Part shown: piece after piece, positions 1-11,187 of the stretch
How the letters are laid out: every line of letters starts with the position of its first letter
Numbering within the stretch: the first letter of the stretch is position 1
Source of the DNA: Phanerochaete sordida
Lineage: Eukaryota; Basidiomycota; Agaricomycetes; Polyporales; Phanerochaetaceae
NCBI GenBank assembly: GCA_019973155.2
Contig: BPQB01000005.1
Span: forward strand, 372,001 to 436,000
Direction: 5' to 3'
DNA length: 64,000 nucleotides
Notes under the pieces: model-generated
Databases searched by the model: none
What the model was told of the DNA's origin: nothing
Seen by the model: only the letters and a program-made list of their open reading frames with translations
Translations under genes and position numbers: made by a program

Positions 1-3000
1 CACGCATAATTCGCCAGAAATCTGTCGCGGATGCCATGCGAGAAGTTCTAGAGACCTTCCGTCTGCCGGGAGAGTCGCAGCAGATCAACCGCATTACGGA
101 GACTTTCGCCGAGATCTACTTTGCCTCTGATCCTGGTAAGGACGACCTGTATGGTGAAGATAACATCACTGACTCGGAGGTGTATAGCGGAGGTCAAGTC
201 CCAGGACGCCGTATATGTCCTGGCCTACTCGATCATCATGCTCAACACCGATCTGCACAACCCTCAGGTCCGGGTATGTCATCTCTTTTTCGTAGACATG
301 TATGCCGTCTGACGTAGCATATCAGAAACGCATGACCATAGAAGACTACATGCGTAATCTTCGGGGTGTCAACGACGGGACGGATTTCTCTCAAGAGTAC
401 CTGGTGCGAGCTGAGCGTGGTTCGTTTCACTATGCCGCTGACGAACGTCACCCAGCTGGACATTTACGAGTCTATCCGCAAGAGAGAAATTGTCATGCCC
501 GAGGAGCATACCGGCCAGCTCGGCTTTGAGTACGCCTGGAAGGAGCTCCTTGCTCGGGCACGGCAAGCAGGTACTCTTAGCCTCTTCTCTCACACTTCTG
601 ACTCTTGCTTATGCACGCTTCACAGGAAAGCTGATGATCTGCAACACGGCCACGTTCGATGGCGACATGTTCAAAATCGTCTGGAAACCCCTTGTCTCTG
701 CCATTGCGTTTGCTTTCATCTCGTTCGATGACGACTACGTCATCGAAAGAGCTATCACAGGTTTCCGACAGTGTGCAACTCTTGCACGGCACTTCCATCT
801 GCCTGACGTGTTCGACTATGTGGTCGTCTCGCTGTCTCAGGCAACCGGCCTTCTTGCAGAATCGCTACCTACGCAGGTCCCGAATTTCCCTGTCGTGGAC
901 GTGGACGGCCAGTCAGTCACGGTGTCGACGCTTTCAGTCAAGTTCGGGAGGAACTTCAAGGGACAGCTTGCCGCCGTCGTGCTGTTCAACATCGTTAACG
1001 GCAACGGCAACGCTTTACGAGAGGGTTGGACGCAGGTGCGCTCGCTGAACAACTGTGCAAAATTACGACTGACCTGGGCCGTTTCAGATCTTTGAAATGT
1101 TCGAAAACCTATTCTTCCACTCCCTGCTTCCGGCTCGTATGCTCCAGATGGAGGACTTCCTCGGTGGTACGACGGGCATCCCTCTGCGCAGGAGCCAGCC
1201 AGCTCGCCCTCCTCCGCGATCCGACGGTCTTCTGTCCGCCCTCTCCTCTTACTTGATGACACCCTACAGCTCCAGCGCTGAAGCCCAAGTACCCGATGCG
1301 ACGGATGGCGACGTCGAAAGTACCCTTTGCACTGTCGACTGCATCACGGCTTGCCGCTTTGATGAACTGTATGCGCAGATAATGTAGGCTGTCCCATCTT
1401 ATCATGAGACTGTGGCTCATCATTTACAGGCAACTCGACTCGGAGGCTTTAGTAGCCGCGATTCGCGCGTTGGAGGCTCTTGCACATGAGCGCACAGTCG
1501 CGAAGCTCAAGCAAGAGTCGGGCGACGTCGGCTCGGAGCAGGCAGACGAAGAGCCCTTCACTCTGCCCTACGACCCAGTGTCCATCTTCCTGCTGGAGAC
1601 CATGGTCAGCATCGCGTGCCAAACGCCTCAGTATATCGATGAGACTTGGTAAGTGTCTACTGTTCTCGCGCCATTCACGCTTGTTGAAGTGCTGTAGGCC
1701 GGTCATCTTTGAGCACCTTTCCTCCCTCCTTACAACGCCAAGTCAGTACAGCATATTGCTTATTGAGCGGGCGGTCGTGGGTCTGCTGCGTATTTGCTTG
1801 ATTCTTGCGCAGAAGGTACGTTCTACATGGCTGTCTTACCTGAGAACATTCACAGATGTCGCGTATTAGACATCTCTCCGCGATCAGGTTTACGTCTCAT
1901 TCGATCTCCTCGCTGGCCTACCCCAGCATGTCGCCAGCTCGGTCGCAGAGCAGATCGCCGCCGGTCTCGCGCTGATACTGTCGAAGCACAGCGAGATCAT
2001 CCGTTCGCAGACAGAATGGAATATCGTCTTCGCTCTCATGAAGTCTACGACCCACCACCCAGAGGCGTCAAGGCAGACTTTCGAACTCATCCAGAGCTTG
2101 GTCACGGACGAGGCCAAGCTCACCGTCGACAACTTCGCGGGTGTGATCACGGTGTTGGACGAGTATGCAACCGCAGCCGGTCTGGCCACGGAAGCCCAGC
2201 AGCAAGGGCGCCGAACTCAGTCGCTGAACGCTGCAAAGTCAGTCTATCTTCCTCAAGCTGGTGATTCATCTGACCGTCCATCAGCTCGCCAATTATAGAG
2301 AGGGGCGTCAAGGCTGTCGAACTGGTAGCTGGCCTGAAGAGCGCATGGTCTCCTCTCGGCAAGATTGGTAATCCCACAGGCGAGCATTTATTGTCCATTT
2401 ACGTGTGCTTTGGCTCACTTCTCCTGCAGCGTGGCGCCAGCTATGCCTGCCGCTGCTCTCGTCTTTGGCACGACAGTCGTCGAACACGTCGCGCGAGATC
2501 CGTCAGGCCGCTATGGTGCACCTACAGCGTATCATACTGGGTCCCCAGCTCCTTCTCGACCAGGACGATCAGGTACAAGTCGAGGAGCTCTTCAACCGGA
2601 TAATGTTCCCCCTGCTCGATGAGCTCCTCAAGCCGCAGGTCTTCCTCCGCGACCCGATGGGCATGCCGGAGACGAGGCTGCGGGCGTCGGCACTGCTCTG
2701 CAAGACGTTCATGCACCTCGAGGCGCGGGACGGTGTCAAGGCCGACATCCGGGTGCTATGGATCCAAGTACTCGACTTGCTCGACCGCCTGATGAACATC
2801 GACCGTCGTGATCAGCTTGTGAGTGGAACGCCATCAGGACAGTGTGAGCCGACGCTGACCAGCCCCGTAGCACGAAGCGATCCCGGAGTCGCTGAAGAAC
2901 GTTGTCCTGGTCATGAACGCAACAGGATCGTTGGTGCCCCCTCCGGCGGGTGGCGACGATACTCGCGACGACCGGCAAAAGGCTCTGTGGGCGGCGACAC

Positions 3001-3101
3001 ACGAGCGCATAGAGCGTTTCCTGCCTGGGTTCCTCGCTGATGTGTTGCCCCCTACGCCGCCTGCGCCTCCGAACACGGCCGTTCCTCCACCGCAAGCATG
3101 A
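1..3101 (+). CDS. GEA1: Sec7-domain ARF guanine nucleotide exchange factor (Gea/GBF1 type), 5' partial
   Basis: Large ARF-GEF that loads GTP on Arf1 at the early Golgi. The window opens inside the Sec7 domain. The catalytic glutamate-finger helix reads FRLPGESQQI (E codon near 72-74), followed after a short intron by the second Sec7 motif MLNTDLHNPQVR near 240-270 and then MTIEDYMRNLRGVNDGTDFS. Exons downstream (about 640-3100) give the long helical HDS region typical of GBF1/Gea1/Gea2, for example FENLFFHSLLPARMLQMEDF near 1100. BIG/Sec7p-type GEFs lack this exact arrangement, so the Gea/GBF1 assignment is favoured. Several introns of about 50 nt interrupt the frame. The protein ends in a proline-rich tail (PPTPPAPPNTAVPPPQA) at a TGA at 3099-3101. 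The DCB and HUS domains lie upstream of the window. Confidence 0.93.
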
Positions 3102-3466
3102 GCACGTCTTACATACAACCCGGATTTTTTGTCTCGCATGTCTTCATATCGTTATTCGCACCCCCTAATTTAATAAACCTGCATGGAACACTGTCATTCT
3201 GGTCACGGTGGCTGTCTGGAGTTGCAGGCAGATGCGCATGTCAATTGGGACGGAAGTATTACACAAGCCACAGCAAAAGGAAGGAGAACCGAGCATGAGG
3301 TAGATTGGGCGAGCGGAGGGACAGGAAACTGGTTATGGATGGCGAAGAAATTAAGGTATTAGGTGTGGGCGACTTGTATCAATAGTGGCTATGTTTAGCG
3401 AGTGCTCCGAGATCCTGCATCATTAACATCCTCGATCCAAGAGAAGTCCTTTGGCAAACCGTTCCA
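3102..3466. other. Intergenic, convergent 3' ends
   Basis: This stretch separates the ARF-GEF stop from the stop of the oppositely oriented SDR gene. It should hold the two 3' UTRs. The AT-rich stretch near 3165-3180 (TTTAATAAA) is a plausible polyadenylation signal for the + gene. I see no coding region or RNA gene. Confidence 0.6.
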
Positions 3467-5263
3467 TCATGACGATCCCTGGAGGTTTGGCCAGCTGCCC
3501 TCAGCCTTGAGCTTGTCGATCACCTCCCGCAGCGTGTCGTGGTTGATCTGGGGGCGGCGCAGCTTGTAGCCGACGACCTCCTTCAGCTTCGTCGCGTTGA
3601 ACGCCACGACGTGCTTCTTGAGGTGATAGAGGTCCATGTAGGCCGTATAGTGGAGCTTGCTGACCGGGGGATTCGACTTCTGGATCATCTCCGTCCAGTT
3701 GGACACATGGCTCTCGTTGATCTCCTCGACGTTCTCCTCGAGCTTCCACTGCGCGGGCGATCAGCAGTGGGCTATGATGTCAGAAATGAGCACCTACGTT
3801 GGCAAGCATGTTCGTGAGGAAATTGTGGAACTCGAAGGTCGTGCCGAAGAAGGACGTGATGATGTTGCCGAGATCAGCCATCGAAGTGTTGCTGTCGTCC
3901 TCCTAGAGCGGCCATGAGTATCCGTACACCACGGCGAAGGGCAGGTACGTACGATGTTGAAGGCCGGCGCGACACATTTCTGGTCGGGGGCCACCATGCC
4001 TTCGACTTCCTTGACCTTGCTCTTGTCGTTCTTGAACAGAATCTCCTCGCCAGCGATGGAGTTTGCTTCTTTACGACCGATTTTGGACATCCACTCGGCA
4101 CACGCCCACATGCCGCCAGCGACATCCTCGACGTGGACGGTGTGCGTAGGGTGCTTGCCAGGACCCCACCTAGACGGCGGGTTCAGATGCGGTCACCAGG
4201 CAAAGGGACAGAGGGACTGACAAGGCCTTCATGGGCTGCTTAATGTACCCATAGGTGGACGCGACGGCGATGAAGCACATGACAACTATGACCAATATGA
4301 GACTCGTCGGGAAGGTCGCGACGACGTGAGACACCTACCGCCGTAGTCGACGTAGGGCCCGTAGACCATTGCGCTGCGGAGGACGACGAGGTTGAGGCTG
4401 GGAGGGACTCCGATTAGATCGGACTGCGCTCTGATGGGCGGGTACGCACTCTTCGATGGAAGCGAGCATCCGGAGCGTCTCGTGCCACCAGGTGCCGAGG
4501 ACACCGTCCGGCTTGACGTCCTCCTTCTCGTCGTGGCTGCCCTTCTCCTTGCACTCGTAGAAGGGGTGCTGCAGCCGCACGTACGCCTGCACCTTGCGCT
4601 TCGCGGCCTCAAGCCCGACGAGCCGCGCGACGTTGAACGTCGTCTTGATTTGCACCTGGGGGCCGCCGTCAGCGCCGCTTTCCCATGGGGACCGGCGTCC
4701 GAGAACCACTCGCCTGCTCAGGTCGATCCCACTGTATTTCGCCTGTCAGATCAAACACGTAGGAGTACGCCTCCTGGCCAGCTGGCGGGTCGAAGCAGGA
4801 GGTGACCGTCGCTGCGATAGCGCGCCATCAGCCGGGGCTGCTCAGGAGCGGGCGGGCTGCAGGGCGGGACGTACAGGGGATGGTCAGGTTGGCCTGCTTG
4901 TACTCCACAATGCCCTTCTCCAGCACCTGGGGGAACTCCGCGCCGAGGTACCTGGCGGCAGAGTCTCAGTCATCGATGCCCGGCGGGCGTGAGAGCGCGT
5001 TGGACGTACGTGGTGGGCGGGTTGACGGAGTACTTGTCCACTATCCTCAGGTGCTAGCGTCCTCGTTAGTCGGACCGCGGACGCTAATGATCGCAGGACA
5101 CACCGAGACCAACGGCTCGCCATCTAGTGGCACCAGAAACGCAGCGAGGGCCCTGGAGCAGGTGTTTAACCCACCTGATAACGGGCGGAGGTCAATAAAC
5201 GGTCCTGCTCGCTGTCACGCCGGGGAGCTCACCAAAAATGATTGCGGTTGGCTTTCCAGACAT
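3467..5263 (-). CDS. NAD-dependent epimerase/dehydratase-like extended SDR
   Basis: Rossmann-fold NAD(P)-binding protein of the extended short-chain dehydrogenase type. Reading the minus strand with introns removed, it starts MSGKPTAIIFG at ATG 5263-5261. A short intron follows, then GLNTCSRALAAFLVP, the glycine-rich nucleotide-binding turn, and HLRIVDKYSVNPPTTY and LGAEFPQVLEKGIVEYKQ further on. Later exons carry SLNLVVLRSAMVYGPYVDYG (typical SDR substrate-pocket segment, near 4340-4400), a WKLEENVEEINESHV segment and a C-terminal 'FNATKLKEVVGYKLRRP' stretch as in fungal GDP-mannose dehydratase-like proteins. The stop is at 3467-3469. At least seven short introns are needed. The YxxxK catalytic pair was not identified with certainty. 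The substrate cannot be inferred. Confidence 0.85.
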
Positions 5264-5629
5264 GGTGGGAGGAGTCAAGGCTGGGCTGGGAGCTCTCCCG
5301 ACGGTGCGAGATGGAGGACGATTTGACGAGATCGCGAACAGATGGATTACGACGGAAGCGAAACGAGCGTGCTAAACCGCAATGGGAAGCTCGTCCGGAA
5401 GGTCGTCACTGGCCGATCAGGGGATCGTAAAGAGGGCGTGAGATGATTCGTGAGGGTGTGAGACAACGCGGCGAGGAGGAGGCGAGCGAGGCCGTGAAGC
5501 AGCAGCGCAGAGGCTCGCCGCAAATTTTGGCGCAAGAGACAGACTCACCGCGCGCGCTTCGGACGCTAAACCGACGAGACTGTCCTGGCAACTAACCCTA
5601 ACCTTATCATTTATCCTACACTATGCTAG
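5264..5629. other. Promoter region of the SDR gene and 3' flank of HIBADH
   Basis: No ORF here resembles a protein. The stretch lies upstream of the minus-strand SDR start and downstream of the minus-strand HIBADH stop. It contains the telobox-like motif listed separately at 5591-5603. Confidence 0.5.
5591..5603 (-). promoter_or_regulatory. Telobox-like motif (two CCCTAA-type units)
   Basis: The + strand reads ACTAACCCTAACC, that is GGTTAGGGTTAGT on the minus strand. It sits about 330 bp upstream of the SDR start codon. Two TTAGGG-type units in tandem match sites bound by telomere-repeat factors (Tbf1/Teb1-like Myb proteins) in fungal promoters. Binding here is inference. Confidence 0.4.
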
Positions 5630-6791
5630 CTACGCTGCTGCCTCTCGTTTCTTTTTCGCTTCCTCCTCTGCGAGCGTCGCAAACGCCGCGTATACAGACG
5701 AGAAGTCCTTCGTCGCCAGCTGGGGCCATGCCTCCATCACACGCGCGTAGATTTCGTACGCCACCGCGCCCATCGTCGCTACGCCGTCCACCTCCTCCAC
5801 GAGGCCCAAGGCGAGCCCCAGGTCCTGAACGCCGGTCAGATACGCGCCGTGGTGCAGATGCGAGCACACCCACCTTCTCCATGAGCCGCGTGGCGAACCC
5901 GCCTTCGTAATCCCGCGTGCACGGAGGCTCCTTGTCCGGGAGCGCACCGGGGACAGGGTTGTTCACCGAGCTGGACCAGCACGCACCGGTCGAGCTGTTG
6001 ATGACGCCTGCGAGCACTGCTGGGTCCAGTCCAAACTTTGTGCCCATCAGCATGGCTTCCGCAACCACAATTTGCTGGACGCCCAGGATCATGTTGTTGC
6101 AGATCTTCGCCGCGAGACCTGACCCGCTCGGGCCGCAGTGGATGATCCTCTTGCCCATGTGCGCGAGGATGGGTTCCACCCTGCGGAACTCGTCTTCGGT
6201 GCCGCCGACGAGGAAGCTGAGCGTGCCTGCCTTTGCACCTGCGGTACCGCCGCTCACAGGCGCGTCGACCATGCTCGCGCCAGCCTCATGGATGCTTGCC
6301 GAGACCTCCTTTGCTGCTTTCACGTCGAGCGTCGTAGAGTCGATGCAGAACGTCGATGATACATCGTCGGAAGGCAGAGAGCGCAGCCCGGATAGTATAC
6401 CGCCATCTCCCGTTGTGTACGTCTGCTTCACTTCCGGTGACGAAGGCAGCATGGAGAGCACCGTCTGCGAGGCCCGGACGACACTAGCTGGTCATCAGCG
6501 ACGTCAGACGCGCAGATGGCGAGGCACTCACTCGGCGGGAGACGTCATGACCTCAATCTTCGCGCCGGGAAAGTGTGTGTGAAAGTTGTTGACGAACTCC
6601 GTCGCGCTCTGTTCCCGCGCATCGCACACGACGAAACGGGCAGCACCGCCGCTCTCGACGAGCGTGCGTGAGAAGAGGTTGTACGCCATCTCGTAGCCCA
6701 TGCGGCCGAGGCCGATGAAGCCTGTCGTGCGTGCGCGCGCGCCGTCGGCGGCGTGGGAGAGGGCGTTGAGCAGTCGCGGGGAGGGGCGCAT
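5630..6791 (-). CDS. HIBADH: 3-hydroxyisobutyrate dehydrogenase, mitochondrial
   Basis: Valine catabolism enzyme: oxidises 3-hydroxyisobutyrate to methylmalonate semialdehyde with NAD+. Starts at ATG 6791-6789 (MRPSPRLLNALSHAADGA), a short Arg/Ala-rich leader consistent with mitochondrial import. The family signature FIGLGRMGYEMAYNL follows at about residue 27. The middle exon has the substrate-binding segment DAPVSGGTAGAKAGTLSF and the catalytic-lysine helix SGLAAKICNNMILG. The last exon begins DLGLALGLVEEV and ends in a charged tail (EEEAKKKREAAA) at stop 5630-5632. Two introns are visible (about 6545-6480 and 5890-5840), both GT-AG. The longer open frame to 6911 begins with TTG rather than ATG, so it was not used. 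Length near 300 residues fits the family. Confidence 0.93.
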
Positions 6792-7094
6792 CGTCGTGCG
6801 GGAGAGCGTGTGGTCGCCGTCGAGCGCCGTGCGCCCCTGCGGGGTCCGAGGGCGCGTGCGGGGAAAGAGGCGCGTGACGCCGGCTATCACCGGCACGGGC
6901 CTGCCGCTCAATTAGGTCCGCGCGCGCTCGGGCGCCACGCTCCCGGAGGCGCGCTCCCGGGTCCCGAGCGTGCGGGACTCCCACGGTCATGCGCGGCGGT
7001 GGGACTCGTTCTCACCGCTGCCAGTGCCGCGAAGATGGCCGCAGGAGTCCGCACGTCTACCGGCCGCGCGCAATGCCCATGAGCGTCGCCAAAC
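6792..7094. promoter_or_regulatory. Divergent promoter between HIBADH and cytochrome b561 genes
   Basis: GC-rich 300 bp stretch between two divergent start codons. Alternate-frame open stretches here are GC artefacts starting at non-ATG codons. No TATA box is evident. Confidence 0.45.
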
Positions 7095-8262
7095 ATGCTC
7101 TCACACCTCCAGGATAAGTGGCTCCCCCAGGGCAAGAGCGTCCTCGACTCCCTCCTCCACCCCAAGTTCTTCGACGCCGCCCAAGCGCTATCGCAGGAAG
7201 AGCCTGAGACGGTCGCGCTTGCAGCTCACGACGAACTCCAACAAGGCGAGACGGAAGAGATGGGCTTCCAAGAGCAGGTGCAGGCTACAGAGGTCAGGGA
7301 AGGCGATGGCTTTGCGTCGGCTGTGGCTCTGGTACGTGCTCCCCTGAAACAAGCCGCATACAGGCGGGCTCAATTGCGCTCATCAGGTGTCGGCTGCTGT
7401 GGGTCACTCTAAATACGCGCCTGAAATACTGAATACCAAGCCACGGGTCTCATAAGGTGTTTCTCGTGGTGACCTGGATCGCCACCTTTGCCAGTGGGAC
7501 CTCGTTCTACTGGTTCGGATGGCACCCGCTCTTCCAAAGTCTGTCCATCCTCTGCTTCACGTATGGTACGTCCGCCCTCACTCCGACGTACGCTTTCTCT
7601 GAGCCTGGTTTTCGTTCAGGGATTGTCACTCTCCAGCCGACTGCCCACCCGAAGACCAAGGCAGCCGGCCTCACTCGCCACCAGCTCGCTATGATCGTGA
7701 TCGGCTTCCCCGTCGCGTTCCTGGGCTATCTTGCTATATTCGTGAACAAGCTCAACAGCAATCACTCGCATTTTACGTCCTGGCATGGTGTGAGTGGATT
7801 CACAAGTGTGCCTGAGCATTGAGTCGAACTGAGACTCCGCAGTTCTTTGGCTTGGTCACCTTCCTTTGCATGGTCATACAGATTGCTGTAGGCGGGGGCA
7901 GCGTCTGGTTCAATGGTGCTCTGTTTGGGGGAAACCCGAAGGCAAAGTTGGTCTGGAAATATCATAGGTACGCGCCAATTCCAGCTTCAGGCTCCTCGGC
8001 GTATCTCACAAGGGCTCTAGAGCCGTCGGATACGTGTCTTTCTCCTTCTGTCTGCTCACCGCACACCTGGGCGGCGCGTGGTCAAACTGGGCGATGAATA
8101 ACACCTGGTGGGTCGTCCGTGCCCTGGTGTATACCTTTGCGCCTGCGGCGATCTTGGCCGCCGTGTTCGCGCGCGTCAGGCAAGTCTCGTCCTGTTCCTC
8201 GTACTTTACGTCTTCCCTGACATGTTGGTGGGCGTAGGCTATCGAAGATGACCTTCTGGTGA
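7095..8262 (+). CDS. Cytochrome b561-type transmembrane protein
   Basis: Membrane electron-transfer protein that would carry two b haems between transmembrane helices. Starts at ATG 7095 (MLSHLQDKWLPQGKSVLDS) with a roughly 80-residue soluble, acidic N-terminus. Hydrophobic exons follow: VFLVVTWIATFASGTSFYWF-GWHPLFQSL, then QLAMIVIGFPVAFLGYLAIF ending HSHFTSWHG, then FFGLVTFLCMVIQIAVGGG ending VWKYHR, then GYVSFSFCLLTAHLGGAW and ALVYTFAPAAILAAVFARVR. The histidines in GWHP, SWHG and KYHR sit where b561 haem ligands lie. The final short exon appears to follow a GC-AG intron (8180-8237), giving LSKMTFW and a stop at 8260-8262; without that splice the frame would stop at 8235-8237. Substrate unknown. 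Confidence 0.82.
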
Positions 8263-8966
8263 ACGTGTTTGGAGGCTCGATCCGCGTGTTGTGCTAAGAA
8301 CGAGGTCGGATGTTGTACGGACAAGTCTGGGCTGTTCTCCCGGTGTCTTCTGAGCACGCTAAAGTGTAGAAATAGAGTGTCCCTGCCGCCTGCCCTGCCG
8401 CGACTGATGCCTTCCGCGTCTGACTGCGCTGGTCAGCGCGCGCCTCGCTGCCGTCGGGCTGACAAACGCGAGTTTTGGCGCCTGGGTGAGCGTCCTGCAC
8501 TTGCGCCAGCCGACTCCTCGGTCTTTCTGGCGTGTTCCACGGAGTTGGATGTCGAGTCATGGTGCGAACCATGTGCAAGTTCGCTGCAGGTATGGCGATA
8601 ACGCCACGTCGGCGATCACACTGTGGGCCGCTCGCTGACACTGTCCTGTAGGTGCTCCTGCCTGCGCATTGCACCAGCCGCCGTCAGCGTAGCGATTGAA
8701 TTATCGCGAGGCCATAGGCCGCACAAACCACGTCAGCGCGCGGCGGGAGGTCGAGATTGGGCGCGTCCACGTATTCAATCACCGGCGAACCAGGCACGGG
8801 TCGCGCTATCGCATGTCTCTCGAGCCCGTACTGCCGGAAACGGAGCTCCTTCGTTTCAGCGGTCTCCAGGGTGCTCAACCCTATCTGAACGAGTCATCTC
8901 GGCCGTGCTTACTACGCCTGATGAGCCTGTAGTATAAAGGTCTGCGCCGAGTCGGTGATTGCCAGT
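8263..8966. other. Intergenic, nothing recognised
   Basis: About 700 bp between the b561 gene and the arrestin-like gene. Open frames exist on both strands (the longest is 8623-8937 +) but none has a credible start, splice structure or family resemblance. Confidence 0.5.
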
Positions 8967-10690
8967 ATGCAACTGCAGCACACACCGCTCCTCCACGCTG
9001 AGATGTCGAGTCAGAGGAACTCCATGCCGTCTGTGTCGCGCGACGCCGACACGCCCCCGCTCTACCATGCTGCGACCATGCCGCTGTGCTCGAATAGCCT
9101 CCCATTGTACTCGGAGAGCCCTGGACACTCGGAACTACGCGTCCTGCACTCTACACCCTCTACGACTGCCTTGCCCACCAGGGCTCGCACGCGTCAGTGT
9201 GTCCAGCGGACCGACCACATGTCCATAGACGTCGGCGAGTTCCCGTACGTCGTGATGTGCCCCGCGTACGGCTTCAATGGTGTCGTGGAAGGCGTCATGA
9301 CCATCAGGAAGAAATGCACGTTCGTCTCCCAGATCACTGCCACAGTAAGTCACTCATGACGTCCCGAAATTGCGCTTGTTGACCGTTGATGTGCGCAGCT
9401 CCAAGGTAGCGTTTCGACCTCTGCAGCAGACCATGCGAAAGTTGCTATCCCTGGATTGTCGAAGGTTTCTCTGTTCGACCGGACGATCACTCTCTTCTCC
9501 GCTCCCCAGGTCCAGGACGCGCAGGCTCTCCAAAGCGTCGCAGCAGATACCCAATACCGGTTCTCCATACCATTCCCAACTTACATAGACGGTCGCAGCA
9601 CGGTGCTCCCGCCCTCACACACGGCTATTCACCCTGGCGTCGCCCTAGAAGTCGCTTACACGCTCCAGCTCTCCATAACGCGCAAAGGCTTCTTCCGCCG
9701 GAACGAGGTGTAAGTTGCAGATTGGCTCGCGCGTCGCTATCCAAACTTATGCTGTCATATCCTCACGCACGTGAACGTGCACCACGGCCACCCACGGACA
9801 CCCTAACACTTAACACCCGCATATCACCGCCTACATATCTGCACATGCATGTACTCACCTACACGCCGTACATGCCACTCCAGCTGCACGATCCCGGTGC
9901 TCTACCTCCCGAAGACGCGCCCGCCGCTGCCGACGCTGCTCGAGCTCCCGCCAGTCTCCGCGGACGGCGAGCTGTACGACCGCGTCAAGGCGATCGCGCT
10001 CACGCCGACGTGGCCGAGCACCTGCCAGGCGCGAGAGCTGAGCCAGGGCGCCGCGCTGCCCAGCGTCCAGGTACGCCTCACCCGTTCCCCCCACGCACAA
10101 CCGTGCGCTGACCCGCGGGCCAGGCGTTCCTGCCGCTGCCACGGTGCTACCCGTCGGGCGAGCCGATCCCGATCGCGCTCAAGATCAGCTCGCCGGCGTC
10201 GCCGGCGCTGACGAAGCTGTATTTCCCGAACATCGAGGTGCAGCTCGTCCGGCGGCGCCGGCTCTACGTCGGCACGCAGAAGCAGTACAGCCTGCGCGAG
10301 AACGTCGTCGGGACGGCCGTCATCGACCGCACGACGTGCCCGAGCTTCGGCGAGTGCTGCCTCATCATGCGGCTGGAGGCGGGCGCGATGGGCAAGGAGT
10401 GCTCCTGGTCCGTGGAAAACATCGTGGACGTGTTGGTGAGCCAGGGGTCTGCTGTTGGTCGTGTCCATCATGTGCTGATGCTCTTGTAGTACATCATTCG
10501 ATTCTGCGTACGTCCGCCTAAGGATACCCCTCACCTCCCACTCTTCCGTCACGAGGAGGTAGTCCAGCTCACGAGTGACCCGTACGAATCGCTCGAGACA
10601 GAGATGCTGACCGGCAATATCTCTGCGCCGGCCTATGGTCTTACCTCGCTTCGCCCTGGTCCTGAATTTATCTATCAGACGAGGCCTTAG
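8967..10690 (+). CDS. Arrestin-fold-like protein, Agaricomycete type
   Basis: Starts at ATG 8967 (MQLQHTPLLHAEMSSQRNS), the first true ATG of an open exon. After a disordered Ser/Thr/Pro-rich head come beta-rich segments: YGFNGVVEGVMTIRKKCTFV (near 9270), KVSLFDRTITLFS (near 9460), YRFSIPFPTYIDGRSTVLPPS (near 9560) and LEVAYTLQLSITRKGFFR. Later exons give TLLELPPVSADGELYDRVK, then ALKISSPASPALTKLYFPNI (near 10170) and IIRFCVRPPKDTPHLP (from 10491). The 'tension/SIPFPxY...LPPS...VxYxLxLxIxR' pattern is that of fungal arrestin-like adaptor proteins. It ends at TAG 10688-10690. No PY motif or ubiquitin-ligase-binding site is evident. The fold assignment is by pattern, not by a clear signature. 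Confidence 0.7.
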
Positions 10691-11187
10691 CTGATCGCGC
10701 TCTTACGTTCATGTTCTGTTAACGAGGTTCACGAAGTTTCATGCAGCCTGAGTACGAGTTGTTTGTATTTATTGCAGTCTCGGACCTAGGGGAGGAGCAG
10801 GACGGTACATAGAACGATGGGAAAGCGTGTATTATTTGTGATGCACTTAGATTATTTCTTTTCAGTGTCCCCGACTCAAATGCATACTTCATTGGCTGCC
10901 AGGAACGTGCGGTCTGCGAAAGGCTGCAGGAACTTGAGCACTTGCCATATTGGGAACGCGCTTCTGGGAGGCCACAATCCCGGCGGCGGAGAGCGCGACC
11001 AAGCCTCGCTCGAAGCTCCCGCCAAGTCGCAGGCGACGCTGACCTGGCCCTGCCCTCGCTCTGCCTGTCGTGACCTCGCCATCGTGTACATAGCTACGCT
11101 CGACGCTACCTGACAGCGACGACGACCCCAGGGCTCCCGACGACACCGCCACGCTTACTACCCGCGACCAGGACGTAGCTGCCCACC
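10691..11187. other. Intergenic: 3' flank of the arrestin-like gene and promoter of the SCYL2-type gene
   Basis: AT-rich directly after the arrestin-like gene (10700-10880), consistent with a 3' UTR. The remainder precedes the SCYL2-type start. No credible coding region on either strand. Confidence 0.45.

Noticed and set aside
6789..6911. Longer HIBADH start at 6911
   Set aside because: The codon there is TTG; the first ATG in frame is at 6791.
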